This document shows, one piece after another, positions 1 through 8,456 of a stretch of DNA of 64,000 bases (position 1 is the stretch's first letter; each line of letters opens with the position of its first letter). Source of the stretch: Janibacter sp. HTCC2649 (GTDB taxonomy: Bacteria; Actinomycetota; Actinomycetes; Actinomycetales; Dermatophilaceae); NCBI RefSeq assembly GCF_000152705.1, contig NZ_CH672413.1, positions 2,207,978 to 2,271,977 on the forward strand. Reading direction: 5' to 3'. The notes below the pieces were generated by a model. It did no database searches, had not been told where the DNA came from, and saw only the letters and a program-made list of their open reading frames with translations. A program made the position numbers and the translations under genes.

Positions 1-75
1 CCGCTCGTGACGCTAGCCCCAGGAAGGCCCTCCCCGCCAGAGCGTGGAAGGTATGGAGTTGGTCAAGAACCTCGA

Positions 76-440
<365 letters not shown>

Positions 441-466
441 ACCCGTGTTCCGAAGGAGCAGACCAC

Positions 467-1894
467 ATGCCCGAGACGACCCGCGATCAGAACGCAGCGC
501 CCGTCACTGGCGCACCCATCATCGTCACGATCGACACCCCCACCTTGGGTGACCGCTCGTATCTCGCCCATGACGGCGAGGTCGCCCTCGTCATCGACCC
601 GCAGCGCGACATCGACCGGGTCCTCGCCCTCGCCACCAAGGAGGGCGTGCGCATCACCCACGTCCTGGAGACGCACATCCACAACGACTACGTGACCGGC
701 GGTCTCGCCCTCGCGAAGGCGACCGGAGCGGCATACCTCGTCAACCGGGCCGACGACGTCGGCTTCGAGCGCATTGCGATCTCTGACGGCGAGATCGTCG
801 AGATCTCCCCGACGATGCGTCTTCGCGTCATCGCCACCCCGGGCCACACCTACACGCACCTGTCCTATGCGCTCGACGCACGCCGGGCGGTCGGCGCGGA
901 CTGGGAGCCGGTAGGCGCGTTCACCGGCGGGTCACTGCTCTTCGGTGCCACCGGGCGACCCGACCTGCTCGGCCACGACCACACCCACGACCTCGTGCAC
1001 CACCAGTTCGCCTCGGCCCACCGCCTGGCCCACGAGCTCCCCGACCACGTACACGTCCTGCCCACCCACGGCTTCGGTTCGTTCTGCTCGGCCGGTTCCA
1101 CGGGCGACACGACCGCGTCGACCATCGGACACGAGAGGGGCAGCAACCCCGCGCTCACCCAGGACCAAGAAGCCTGGATCGCCGACACCCTTGCCGGACT
1201 CGACGACTACCCCGCTTACTACGCCCACATGGCCCCTGCCAACAGTGCCGGGCCGAACGCACCCGACCTCAGGACACCGGAAGTCGTCGACCGGGCCACC
1301 CTCACCGACCGCATCGCTGCCCGTGAATGGGTGGTCGACCTCCGCACTCGCACCGCCTTCGCGGCAGGGCACGTCACCGGCACGCTGAACTTCGGCCTCG
1401 ACGGCCAGTTCTCCACCTACCTCGGGTGGCTCATCCCCTGGGGTACCCCACTCACCCTGCTCGGCGAGTCCGCCGAGCAGGTCGCCGAGGCCCACCGCGA
1501 GCTCGTCCGCATCGGCATCGACCACCTCGCGGGAGCCGCCACCGGAACCCCGGACCAGTGGTCCGAAGCACCCTTGGGCACGTTCGAGCGGGCCACGTTC
1601 GCTGATCTGGCGCAGGTCCGTCATCACCGTCGCGTCTTCGTCCTCGACGTCCGCCGCACGAGCGAGTTCGACGCCAGCCACATCGACGATGCCACTCACA
1701 TCCCCCTCCACGACCTTCTCGCCCGCCTCACCGAGGTGCCCACCAGCGAGGTGTGGGTCCACTGCGCCGGCGGCTACCGGGCCTCGATCGCTGCGTCCAT
1801 CCTCGCAGGCCACGGCGTCCCGGTCGTGGCCGTCGACGACAGCTTCGACAACGCCACGAGCTCCGGCCTTCCGCTCACCAACGCGTCAACCTGA
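467..1894 (+). CDS. MBL-fold persulfide dioxygenase fused to two rhodanese domains
   Basis: 475-residue cytoplasmic protein. Residues about 18-215 form a metallo-beta-lactamase fold with H70-x-H72-x-D74, TPGH127, GRPD166 and H201, the ligand set of mononuclear-iron persulfide dioxygenases (ETHE1-like), which oxidise glutathione-type persulfides to sulfite. The second-metal His of HxHxDH is Tyr75, as expected for one iron. Two rhodanese domains follow: about 282-345 without a catalytic Cys, and about 375-470 with C433 in HCAGGYRAS. Fused rhodanese can hand over sulfane sulfur or make thiosulfate. Start ATG 467 is preceded by AAGGAG. First gene of an operon with a small Cys-rich protein and a TauE exporter, so sulfide detoxification under CstR control is likely. 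Confidence 0.9.
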   Translation: MPETTRDQNAAPVTGAPIIVTIDTPTLGDRSYLAHDGEVALVIDPQRDIDRVLALATKEGVRITHVLETHIHNDYVTGGLALAKATGAAYLVNRADDVGFERIAISDGEIVEISPTMRLRVIATPGHTYTHLSYALDARRAVGADWEPVGAFTGGSLLFGATGRPDLLGHDHTHDLVHHQFASAHRLAHELPDHVHVLPTHGFGSFCSAGSTGDTTASTIGHERGSNPALTQDQEAWIADTLAGLDDYPAYYAHMAPANSAGPNAPDLRTPEVVDRATLTDRIAAREWVVDLRTRTAFAAGHVTGTLNFGLDGQFSTYLGWLIPWGTPLTLLGESAEQVAEAHRELVRIGIDHLAGAATGTPDQWSEAPLGTFERATFADLAQVRHHRRVFVLDVRRTSEFDASHIDDATHIPLHDLLARLTEVPTSEVWVHCAGGYRASIAASILAGHGVPVVAVDDSFDNATSSGLPLTNAST

Positions 1895-1962
1895 TCCCAC
1901 CCGTTCACACCCGTGCCGTCATACGCACACGCCCCGAAATTCCCATCCGAAGGAGCACCACC

Positions 1963-2142
1963 ATGTGTCGTCCCGTCAACTGCAAGACCTGTGGCAAGAC
2001 CACCTGGGCCGGCTGCGGCCAGCACGTCGATCAGGTCATGGAGGGCATCCCGACCCGTGAGCGCTGCCCCGGCCACGCCACCGAGGTGAAGTCCGCCGCC
2101 GACAGTGCGTCGTTCTTCAGCAAGATCTTCGGTCGCAGCTGA
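1963..2142 (+). CDS. Small Cys-rich protein of the persulfide operon
   Basis: 59 residues beginning MCRPVNCKTCGKTTWAGCG and containing five cysteines in the first 40 residues or so (C2, C7, C10, C18, then ERCPGH), plus two histidines. The pattern suggests a small metal-binding (probably zinc) or sulfur-carrier protein. It has a good ribosome-binding site (GAAGGAG) 68 bases after the dioxygenase gene and precedes the TauE-like exporter. The function is not known to me; its place in the operon suggests a sulfur-handling or metal role. Confidence 0.75.
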   Translation: MCRPVNCKTCGKTTWAGCGQHVDQVMEGIPTRERCPGHATEVKSAADSASFFSKIFGRS

Positions 2143-2159
2143 TCCTCATCGCCCACGAC

Positions 2160-2981
2160 GTGTCGCTCCAGCTCCTGCCCCTGGCCTTGCCGCTCGGGCT
2201 GCTCATCGGGCTCAGCCTTGGTGCTCTCGGTGGGGGTGGATCGATCCTCACCGTGCCCGCCCTGGTCTATGTGCTGGGCCAGGACCCGAGAAGCGCCACC
2301 ACGGGCTCGCTGCTCATCGTCGGCGTGACATCACTCATCGCACTCGTCCCCCACGCCCGCGCGCAACGGGTGCGCGTGGGCCAGGGCCTGCTGTTCGGCG
2401 CGTTGGGCACTGGCGGGTCGTTCGCCGGGTCCGCGCTCGCGTCGCATGTCGCCCCGCAGGTGCTCTTGTCCGGGTTCGCAGGCCTCATGTTGGTCGTCGC
2501 GCTCATCATGCTGGCCCGCGCTCGACACGTGGCCGACGGCTCTGCAGCGAGCGACCCGAGTGTCGAGCCGATCCTCACGCTGCGTCCACTGTCGTGCGCC
2601 TGTCCGCGCGCCGCCAAGGTCGTTGTCACCGCGACCGCAGTTGGCCTGCTCACCGGGTTCTTCGGCGTCGGCGGTGGCTTCCTCCTCGTCCCAGCCCTCA
2701 TTCTCGCAATGGGGTTCCCGATGCCGGTCGCGGTCGGCACCTCACTGCTCGTGATCGCCGTCAACAGCGGCACAGCACTGGTGGCCCGGGCATCCGTCGG
2801 CGGCACAAACCTCGATTGGCCTCTGATTGCGATGTTCACCGCTGCCGCGATCGTGGGCAGCCTCATCGGCGGACGCCTCGCGTCACGGGTCACGCCAGCA
2901 CACCTCGCAAGGGCTTTTGCCGTCCTGCTCATCGCCGTCGCGATGTACACAGCCGCACGCAGCATCCCCCACCTGCCCTGA
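2160..2981 (+). CDS. TauE/SafE (TSUP) family sulfite/organosulfur exporter
   Basis: 273-residue integral membrane protein with about eight hydrophobic segments and the duplicated TSUP signature: GLSLGALGGGGSILTVPAL near the N terminus and GFFGVGGGFLLVPAL near residue 175. TSUP proteins export sulfite and related anions; the preceding dioxygenase makes sulfite, so export of the toxic product is the natural reading. GTG 2160 is used as start; no clear ribosome-binding site is seen, so translation is probably coupled to the upstream gene, which stops 17 bases earlier. Confidence 0.85.
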   Translation: MSLQLLPLALPLGLLIGLSLGALGGGGSILTVPALVYVLGQDPRSATTGSLLIVGVTSLIALVPHARAQRVRVGQGLLFGALGTGGSFAGSALASHVAPQVLLSGFAGLMLVVALIMLARARHVADGSAASDPSVEPILTLRPLSCACPRAAKVVVTATAVGLLTGFFGVGGGFLLVPALILAMGFPMPVAVGTSLLVIAVNSGTALVARASVGGTNLDWPLIAMFTAAAIVGSLIGGRLASRVTPAHLARAFAVLLIAVAMYTAARSIPHLP

Positions 2982-3043
2982 GCCCTTGGATCGCGACCTG
3001 GCGGGTCCCGACCCCTCCGACCCTGGCATCGACCCACGTCGCT

Positions 3044-3065
3044 ATCATCGTCAAATGGCGATGAT
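3044..3065. promoter_or_regulatory. Operator overlapping the ArsR start codon
   Basis: ATCATCG, 8 bases, CGATGAT: a 7-bp perfect inverted repeat. The ATG of the ArsR gene (3055) lies in the spacer, so the repressor would block its own transcript start. No ribosome-binding site lies upstream, which fits a leaderless message. Confidence 0.65.
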
Positions 3066-3474
3066 TTTTCAGCGTGCGGCGCAGGCACCCGAGGCCGCCT
3101 CCACGGCCTCCGACGACGGCCCGGGCGACGGGCTCGGCGACCTCGAAGCAGCTGCGGCTCAGGCCGCCGCCTGCCTCTTCCGGGGCATGGGCGACCCGGG
3201 CCGGGTGCGGATCCTGCAGCACCTCCTCCTGGGCGAGCACCGCGTCGTCGAGCTGACGGCGCACCTCGGCCTCGCCCAGTCCACCGTCTCGAAGCACCTC
3301 GCCTGCCTGCGCGAATGCGGCCTCGTGACGTCGCGCCCGGTCGGTCGATCGTCGGCGTACTCACTCACCCACCCCGAGCTCGTGACCCGTGTCTTTGCGG
3401 CCGCCGAAGAGCTTCTCGCGGCGACCGGGGACGCCGTCACCCTCTGCCACACCTCCGGGCTGGACGCGTCATGA
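3055..3474 (+). CDS. ArsR/SmtB-family metal-responsive repressor
   Basis: 139 residues with a winged-helix domain at about 40-125: CLFRGMGDPGRVRILQHLL, then the recognition helix in LGLAQSTVSKHLACLRECG and a beta-wing TSRPVGRSSAYSL. C-terminal His and Cys residues (LCHTSG) and C42/C85-type cysteines could bind metal. It is followed with ATGA overlaps by two cation transporters, so it most likely senses a toxic divalent metal (zinc, cadmium, lead or cobalt class) and derepresses export. ATG 3055 was chosen because it sits in the operator and begins the conserved protein; ATG 3061 is possible. Confidence 0.85.
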   Translation: MAMIFQRAAQAPEAASTASDDGPGDGLGDLEAAAAQAAACLFRGMGDPGRVRILQHLLLGEHRVVELTAHLGLAQSTVSKHLACLRECGLVTSRPVGRSSAYSLTHPELVTRVFAAAEELLAATGDAVTLCHTSGLDAS

Positions 3475-4112
3475 CCCAGACCGTCACGTTCGCCGAGACC
3501 GGCGCCCGAAGGGCAACCCTGATCCGACGAGCCCAGCTACTGGCTGGCGCTACCGTCGCCTGCAACGTCATCGAAGGCGTCGTCGCCATCACCGCCGGCC
3601 GATCCGCGAACTCCTCGGCCCTGGTCAGTTTTGGACTGGACTCCTTTGTCGAGGTCGCCTCGGGACTCATCGTCCTCTGGCAGTTCCGACACGTCCTGCC
3701 CGAGACCCGCGAGCGCACCGCTCAACGCCTCATGGCCGGTGCGTTCTTCCTCCTCGCCGCGTACGTCTCGGTCGACGCCGTGCGCGTCCTCCTCGGGGGT
3801 CACGAAGCCGACGCATCCCCGGTGGGCGTGGGTCTCGCCATCGTTTCTCTCCTCGTCATGCCCTTCCTCTCGCGGGCCCAACGCAACACGGGTCGCGCAC
3901 TCGGATCAGGCACCGTCGTCTCAGACTCGAAGCAGACGATGCTCTGCACCTACCTGTCGGCCGTTCTCCTCGTCGGCCTGCTCGCCAACGCCGTCCTCGG
4001 CTGGTGGTGGGCCGATCCGCTCGCCGGTCTGGTCATCGGGGCCGTGGCGGTGCGAGAGGGACTCGAGTCCTGGCGCGGCGAAGCCTGCTGCACGACGGAG
4101 GCAACCCGATGA
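3471..4112 (+). CDS. Cation-efflux family membrane protein, ArsR-linked
   Basis: 213 residues, about six hydrophobic helices. It has the features of short CDF-like transporters: N-G-R-SANSSALVSFGLDSFVE in TM2-TM3 (S/D metal-site region) and VSDSKQTMLCTY with TM5 acidic/Ser residues, but it lacks the C-terminal cytoplasmic domain of full CDF proteins. ATG 3471 overlaps the ArsR stop as ATGA and its own stop overlaps the next gene, so the three are translationally coupled. Proton-driven export of a divalent cation is likely; the metal is unknown. Confidence 0.75.
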   Translation: MTQTVTFAETGARRATLIRRAQLLAGATVACNVIEGVVAITAGRSANSSALVSFGLDSFVEVASGLIVLWQFRHVLPETRERTAQRLMAGAFFLLAAYVSVDAVRVLLGGHEADASPVGVGLAIVSLLVMPFLSRAQRNTGRALGSGTVVSDSKQTMLCTYLSAVLLVGLLANAVLGWWWADPLAGLVIGAVAVREGLESWRGEACCTTEATR

Positions 4113-5023
4113 GCGGGCACTCGCACTCCCACTCCCCGGTGGGAGCCAGCGCCGGCGCAACACACCGCTGGCGCCTTCAGGTCGCCTTCGGCCTCATCGC
4201 CGCCTTCTTCGTCGTCGAGCTCGTCACCGCCGTGACGTCAGGCTCGCTGGCGCTCCTCAGCGACGCGGGGCACATGGCCGCCGACGTGGTCGCCCTCGGC
4301 GCGGCCCTCGTCGCCACCCGCATCGCGAGTCGCCCCGACCCGACCGGGCGCAGGACCTTCGGGTCCTACCGTGCGGAAGTCTTCGCATCGGGACTGGCCG
4401 TGCTCCTCATGCTCGGCGTCGCGGCATACATCGTCATCGGTGCGATCGAGCGATTCGGCGAGGAAGTCTCTGTCGCCACGGGACCGATGCTCGTCGTCGG
4501 CATCATCGGTCTGGTCGTCAACCTCATCGCCCTCACCCTGCTCAGGGGTGGCGCCGGGGAGTCCCTCAACGTCAAGGGTGCCTACCTCGAGGTCGTCGCC
4601 GACACCCTCGGCTCGGTCGGCGTCATCGCGGCGGCGATCCTGATCTCCCTCACCGGGAATCCGCTGTGGGACACCGGAATCGCGCTGGCCATCGCTGCCT
4701 TCGTCGCCGTGCGCGCCATCATGCTGGGGCGCGAGGTCCTCGCCGTCCTGGGGCAGCATGCGCCCGGCAACATGGATCCCGACGACGTCGCCCGGACCCT
4801 GGCGGGTGTCCCCGGTGTCACGGACGTGCACGACCTCCACGTGTGGACGCTGACGTCGGGCATGAACGTCGCCACGGCCCACCTCGTCGTTCATGAGGCG
4901 ACCGACCCCCACGACGTCCTCGACCGCGCCCGACAGGTCATGCGCAGTGACTACGGCGTCGAACACGCCACCCTCCAGGTCGAGCCGGACACCCACACCG
5001 GCTGCCACGAGATCACGTGGTGA
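4109..5023 (+). CDS. CDF-family zinc/cadmium/cobalt efflux transporter (CzcD-like)
   Basis: 304 residues, full-length CDF protein. A His-rich N terminus (SGHSHSHS) precedes six transmembrane helices with the metal site motif LLSDAGHMAADVVAL (HxxxD) and the second pair in EVVADTLGSVGV; a cytoplasmic ferredoxin-like domain follows (VTDVHDLHVWTLTSG, TDPHDVLDRAR). Acts as a proton antiporter exporting Zn, Cd or Co. Third gene of the ArsR operon, overlapping the previous stop by ATGA. Its 3' end overlaps the convergent gene at 5013. Confidence 0.92.
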   Translation: MSGHSHSHSPVGASAGATHRWRLQVAFGLIAAFFVVELVTAVTSGSLALLSDAGHMAADVVALGAALVATRIASRPDPTGRRTFGSYRAEVFASGLAVLLMLGVAAYIVIGAIERFGEEVSVATGPMLVVGIIGLVVNLIALTLLRGGAGESLNVKGAYLEVVADTLGSVGVIAAAILISLTGNPLWDTGIALAIAAFVAVRAIMLGREVLAVLGQHAPGNMDPDDVARTLAGVPGVTDVHDLHVWTLTSGMNVATAHLVVHEATDPHDVLDRARQVMRSDYGVEHATLQVEPDTHTGCHEITW

Positions 5024-5477
5024 GGTCCGGGCACTGCCCAACAGATCCACCGTCGAGCCGCGCTTCGAGCCCGTCCAACCCGCGCAGGATCATCGCGCCG
5101 TAGCCGTCATCAGCCAGCGCAGCCACCGCCTCCCGGGCCAGCGCGAGCTCGCGTCGCGCATCCTCGACCCGCCCCAACCGCGCGTAGCCGTCACCGAGGT
5201 TGAGGTGCAGGCTCGGCGCAAAGCCCGCAGCGGCGGGCACCCCGATGGGTTCCAGATCGGCATCGCGAACCTCGCCGAAGGCCCTCCAGGCCGCTTCGTC
5301 CCACTCCACCTCTGAGTCGACGGAGTCCTGGGCATCGGCGAGGAAGTGCGCCAGGACGCAACGCTGGGCGGGGTGGTCCGTCCGTTGCCACAGCGCCATC
5401 AACTGGTCACGAGTGATGTCATGAGCCGCCGTTTGTGCTTCACCGACCGCCTCGAGGATTTCGTCCCACTCGACCAT
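5013..5477 (-). CDS. Conserved TPR-like hypothetical protein
   Basis: 154 residues, soluble, helical. The segment HLNLGDGYARLGRVEDARRELALAREAVAAL is a tetratricopeptide-type repeat; the N-terminal half (EAQTAAHDITRDQLMALW) is acidic. Related proteins occur in many actinobacteria as uncharacterised TPR-containing proteins; no enzymatic motif is visible. It shares 11 bases at its 3' end with the convergent CDF gene and ends four bases from the DedA gene's 3' end, so it may be last in a tadA-dedA transcript. Confidence 0.75.
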   Translation of the reverse strand: MVEWDEILEAVGEAQTAAHDITRDQLMALWQRTDHPAQRCVLAHFLADAQDSVDSEVEWDEAAWRAFGEVRDADLEPIGVPAAAGFAPSLHLNLGDGYARLGRVEDARRELALAREAVAALADDGYGAMILRGLDGLEARLDGGSVGQCPDLTT

Positions 5478-5481
5478 CGGG

Positions 5482-6123
5482 TCAGGCGTCCGCCGGTTCG
5501 GATTCCGCTCCCGCTGCGGCGGCCCGGGCGGTCCGTCGACGCCAGACCCAGGTCACGATCGCACCGACCGCCACGGCAGACACGAGCACGGCGCCCACCG
5601 TCCCGAACCACGTGACGACCTGCTCATAGGACTTGCCAGCGGCGAAGCCCGCGAGCACGCTGCCCACCGCCCAGGACCCGGCACCCAACAGGTCCCAGGC
5701 GAGGAACTTGGCGTACGGCATACCCGAGATCCCGGCGAGCGAAGGCATGACCGAACGGACGAACGGCGTCCACCGACCGATGAGGACGGCCGGCCCACCA
5801 CGCAACCGCAGCCGCGCCTCGGCGCCGGCCAGCCGCTTGCGACGCCCCGGGTTCGACACGCGACGGTGGAGCCGCGGGCCGACGCGACGCCCCACGGCAT
5901 ACCCGACGTTGTCCCCGACGATCGCGGCGGCGAGCACGACGACCAGCACGGTCACGAGGGAGGTGCGGCCCAGAGCCGCCGCGGCGCCGGCGAGGACGGC
6001 GACAGTCTCACCCGGCATCACCATGCCGACGAGGAGGGCGCACTCGCAGAAGACCACGAGCCCTGCCACGGTGAGGATGATCCACGGGTCCTGGTCGAGC
6101 AGGGTCTCGAGGAGATCGATCAT
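5482..6123 (-). CDS. DedA-family membrane protein
   Basis: 213 residues, four to five hydrophobic segments. DedA/VTT signatures: E28 in FCECALLVGMVMPGE, the G-D-x2-GYxxGRRxG segment (GDNVGYAVGRRVG) and GRWTPFVRSVMPSLAGISGMPY. These proteins flip or transport polyprenyl-phosphate or phospholipid carriers and support membrane homeostasis. The tail is Ala/Arg-rich. Its ATG overlaps the tadA stop (ATGA), so the two are coupled. Confidence 0.9.
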   Translation of the reverse strand: MIDLLETLLDQDPWIILTVAGLVVFCECALLVGMVMPGETVAVLAGAAAALGRTSLVTVLVVVLAAAIVGDNVGYAVGRRVGPRLHRRVSNPGRRKRLAGAEARLRLRGGPAVLIGRWTPFVRSVMPSLAGISGMPYAKFLAWDLLGAGSWAVGSVLAGFAAGKSYEQVVTWFGTVGAVLVSAVAVGAIVTWVWRRRTARAAAAGAESEPADA

Positions 6124-6596
6124 CGGCGCTCTCCGAAGAAGTCGAGCAACAGCTGGGACGCCTCGGCTTCGAGGACTCCCCCGACGACCTCGATCCGGTG
6201 CGTCGCCCGCCGGTCACGCACGACGTCCCAGACCGAACCGGTCGCGCCGAGCTTGGGGTCCCACGCGCCGAGCACGATGCGGGAGATCCGCGCGAGCATG
6301 GCCGCGCCGGCGCACATGGGACACGGCTCCAGCGTCACGACGAGGGTGCAGTCCTCCAGACGCCACGATCCGGTATGCCGTGCGGCCGCCCGCAGTGCCA
6401 CGACCTCGGCGTGCGCTGTGGGATCGGCGTCCACTTCACGCAGGTTCCAGCCCTCGCCGATGACCGCGCCACCCGGGTCGAGGACCACGGCGCCGACCGG
6501 CACGTCGCCCGCGGACCCAGCGCGCACGGCGAGGTCGAGGGCGTGACGCATCGGGGCGGCATACTCCTCGCGCGCTGGTCCAGAAGTGGAACTCAC
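6120..6596 (-). CDS. tadA: tRNA-specific adenosine deaminase TadA
   Basis: 158 residues, typical length. Catalytic zinc-deaminase motifs are present: HAEV (His and Glu at about 62-64) and EPCPMCAGA (two Cys ligands at about 92-95). TadA converts A34 to inosine in tRNA-Arg(ACG). ATG 6596 gives the product MSSTSGPAREE; a Met at PMRHALDL is a possible shorter start. Divergent from upp. Confidence 0.88.
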   Translation of the reverse strand: MSSTSGPAREEYAAPMRHALDLAVRAGSAGDVPVGAVVLDPGGAVIGEGWNLREVDADPTAHAEVVALRAAARHTGSWRLEDCTLVVTLEPCPMCAGAAMLARISRIVLGAWDPKLGATGSVWDVVRDRRATHRIEVVGGVLEAEASQLLLDFFGERR

Positions 6597-6612
6597 ACGC
6601 TAAGTTTCACCC

Positions 6613-7251
6613 ATGCGCGTTCACGTTGCCGACCACCCGCTCATTGCTCACAAGTTGACCTACCTGCGGGACAAGCGGACGGACTCCCCGACCTTCCGCC
6701 GGCTGGCCGAGGAGCTCATGACTCTGCTCGCCTATGAGGCGACGCGGGACGTGCGGGTCGAGCCCTTCGACATCGAGACTCCGGTGGCCCCGACGACGGG
6801 CATCAAGCTCTCCAACCCCAAGCCCCTCATCGTGCCGATCCTGCGCGCCGGGCTGGGCATGCTCGAGGGCATGGTGCGCCTCCTGCCGAGCGCCGAGGTC
6901 GGGTTCCTCGGCATGCAGCGCAACGAGGAGACGCTCGAGGCGATCACCTACGCGAACCGTCTGCCCGACGACCTCAAGGGCCGTCAGGTCTATGTGTTGG
7001 ACCCGATGCTCGCCACTGGCGGCTCGATGATCGACGCCATCAAGTTCCTGCTCGAGCGCGGCGCCGACGACATCACGGCGGTCACCCTGCTCGCTGCGCC
7101 CGAGGGCATCGCGGCCATGGAGAAGTCGCTCGCCGACGTCGACGTTCCCGTGCAGCTCGTGACCGGATCGATCGACGAGAAGCTCAACGAGCTCGGCTAC
7201 ATCGTGCCGGGTCTGGGCGACGCGGGCGACCGGCTCTACGGCGTCGTCTGA
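6613..7251 (+). CDS. upp: Uracil phosphoribosyltransferase
   Basis: 212 residues, family length. The PRPP-binding loop [12 protein letters not shown] (about 131-142) and the uracil-binding C terminus [16 protein letters not shown] are intact. Salvages uracil to UMP with PRPP. The ATG lies only 16 bases from the divergent tadA start and no clear ribosome-binding site is seen, so a leaderless transcript is likely. Confidence 0.96.
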   Translation: MRVHVADHPLIAHKLTYLRDKRTDSPTFRRLAEELMTLLAYEATRDVRVEPFDIETPVAPTTGIKLSNPKPLIVPILRAGLGMLEGMVRLLPSAEVGFLGMQRNEETLEAITYANRLPDDLKGRQVYVLDPMLATGGSMIDAIKFLLERGADDITAVTLLAAPEGIAAMEKSLADVDVPVQLVTGSIDEKLNELGYIVPGLGDAGDRLYGVV

Positions 7252-7383
7252 GCCCCGCGACACGCGGAACGACACGCCGGAGCCAACCTCACGAGTCACA
7301 CCAGTCACATCCGCCATCATGAGTGCTGCAGTGTGTAGTCCTCGTGCGCGCCCGCACAGGATCTGAAACGAGAGAGAGCAGTC

Positions 7384-7560
7384 GTGTCCATGCCCCCGGT
7401 CAAGAAGATCGTCATGTGGCTTGTGGTCATTTTCCTGCTCTATGCCATCTTCACCTCCCCCAATGACGCCGCGGACATCGTCGGCAGCGCGTGGGATGTC
7501 ATCAGCAACGCGATCAAGAACATCGGCGAGTTCTTCGACTCCTTGATCGCCCGGAGCTGA
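7384..7560 (+). CDS. Small single-pass membrane protein
   Basis: 58 residues starting at GTG 7384 after a purine-rich GAGAGAGAG stretch. Residues about 8-24 (KIVMWLVVIFLLYAIFT) form one transmembrane helix; the rest is an amphipathic tail (AADIVGSAWDVISNAIKNIG). Two bases separate it from the PH-domain gene, so the pair is probably an operon. Function unknown; a small partner of the PH-domain membrane protein is a reasonable guess. Confidence 0.65.
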   Translation: MSMPPVKKIVMWLVVIFLLYAIFTSPNDAADIVGSAWDVISNAIKNIGEFFDSLIARS

Positions 7561-7562
7561 CC

Positions 7563-8456
7563 TTGGCGGCCGGGCGCCTCGACCGCGAACTCGAGCGCTA
7601 CCTGGTCCCGGGCGAGCGCGTCGTCACGGTCGTCCGGATGCACTGGTTCTCGCAGCTGCGCCCCATCGCCGCGTTCGTCGGACTCCTCTTCCTCGCGACC
7701 TACGTCGAGGCCGAGTCGCCCCAGACACGCTCCGGCGCGATGCTCGCAAACTTCTTCTGGTATGCCGCGCTGGCCGGCGGTGCGTACCTCCTGTGGCGCT
7801 ACCTGAACTGGCGCCACGACTGGTTCATCGCGACCGACAAGCGGTTCCTGCTCTTCTACGGCTTCATCCGCCGCAAGGTCGCGATGATGCCCCTCATGAA
7901 GGTCACCGACATGACCTTCGACCGCTCGATCATGGGCCGGATCATCGGCTACGGCAGCTTCCTCATGGAGTCGGCCGGTCAGGACCAGGCCCTGTCCAAG
8001 GTCGAGTACGTCCCCAATGCCGAACGCCACTACAAGGCGATCTGCACCGTCCTCTTCGGCTCCGACGCAGCCCACGACCCCGAAGACGGGTGGGCCGACG
8101 ATGACGACGACCTCGACGGCCCCGACGACGGCGGCTCCGGTGGACGAGGCGGATGCGGCGGTCGCGGCGGTCGCGGCGGGCCCACCAGCGGCCCCGGCGA
8201 CGCCTACGACGACGGGTGGCAGGAAGGCTGGGACGACCCCCACGGATGGCGCGACTACCTCCGGCGAGATGGAAGCGGGTCGGGGGCGGACGGCATACGC
8301 AGCCCGATCAGTGAGTTCAACGACACGCCCGAGACGCTCTATCGCAGCTCGGACCTCGTGCGGTCGACGCGCCTGGAAGACACCGGAGAGATTCCGGTCA
8401 TAAGGTCAAGGCCAGCAGGACGACCCGGTCAACGACGACGAAGGGACCCCCGATGA
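7563..8456 (+). CDS. Bacterial PH-domain membrane protein with Gly-rich tail
   Basis: 297 residues from TTG 7563, the first start after the small membrane gene. Residues about 30-75 hold two transmembrane segments (LRPIAAFVGLLFLATYV and NFFWYAALAGGAYLL), followed by a bPH_2 domain (DWFIATDKRFLLFYGFIRRKVAMMPLMKVTDMTF). After about residue 160 the chain is low-complexity, acidic then Gly/Arg-rich (GGSGGRGGCGGRGGRGG), probably disordered. The family is membrane-bound and uncharacterised. It ends in an ATGA overlap with the permease gene, which has its own ribosome-binding site. Confidence 0.78.
   Translation: MAAGRLDRELERYLVPGERVVTVVRMHWFSQLRPIAAFVGLLFLATYVEAESPQTRSGAMLANFFWYAALAGGAYLLWRYLNWRHDWFIATDKRFLLFYGFIRRKVAMMPLMKVTDMTFDRSIMGRIIGYGSFLMESAGQDQALSKVEYVPNAERHYKAICTVLFGSDAAHDPEDGWADDDDDLDGPDDGGSGGRGGCGGRGGRGGPTSGPGDAYDDGWQEGWDDPHGWRDYLRRDGSGSGADGIRSPISEFNDTPETLYRSSDLVRSTRLEDTGEIPVIRSRPAGRPGQRRRRDPR

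Noticed and set aside
932-1813. Minus-strand frame over the persulfide dioxygenase
   Set aside because: Shadow of a gene with complete catalytic motifs; no start signal or family match.
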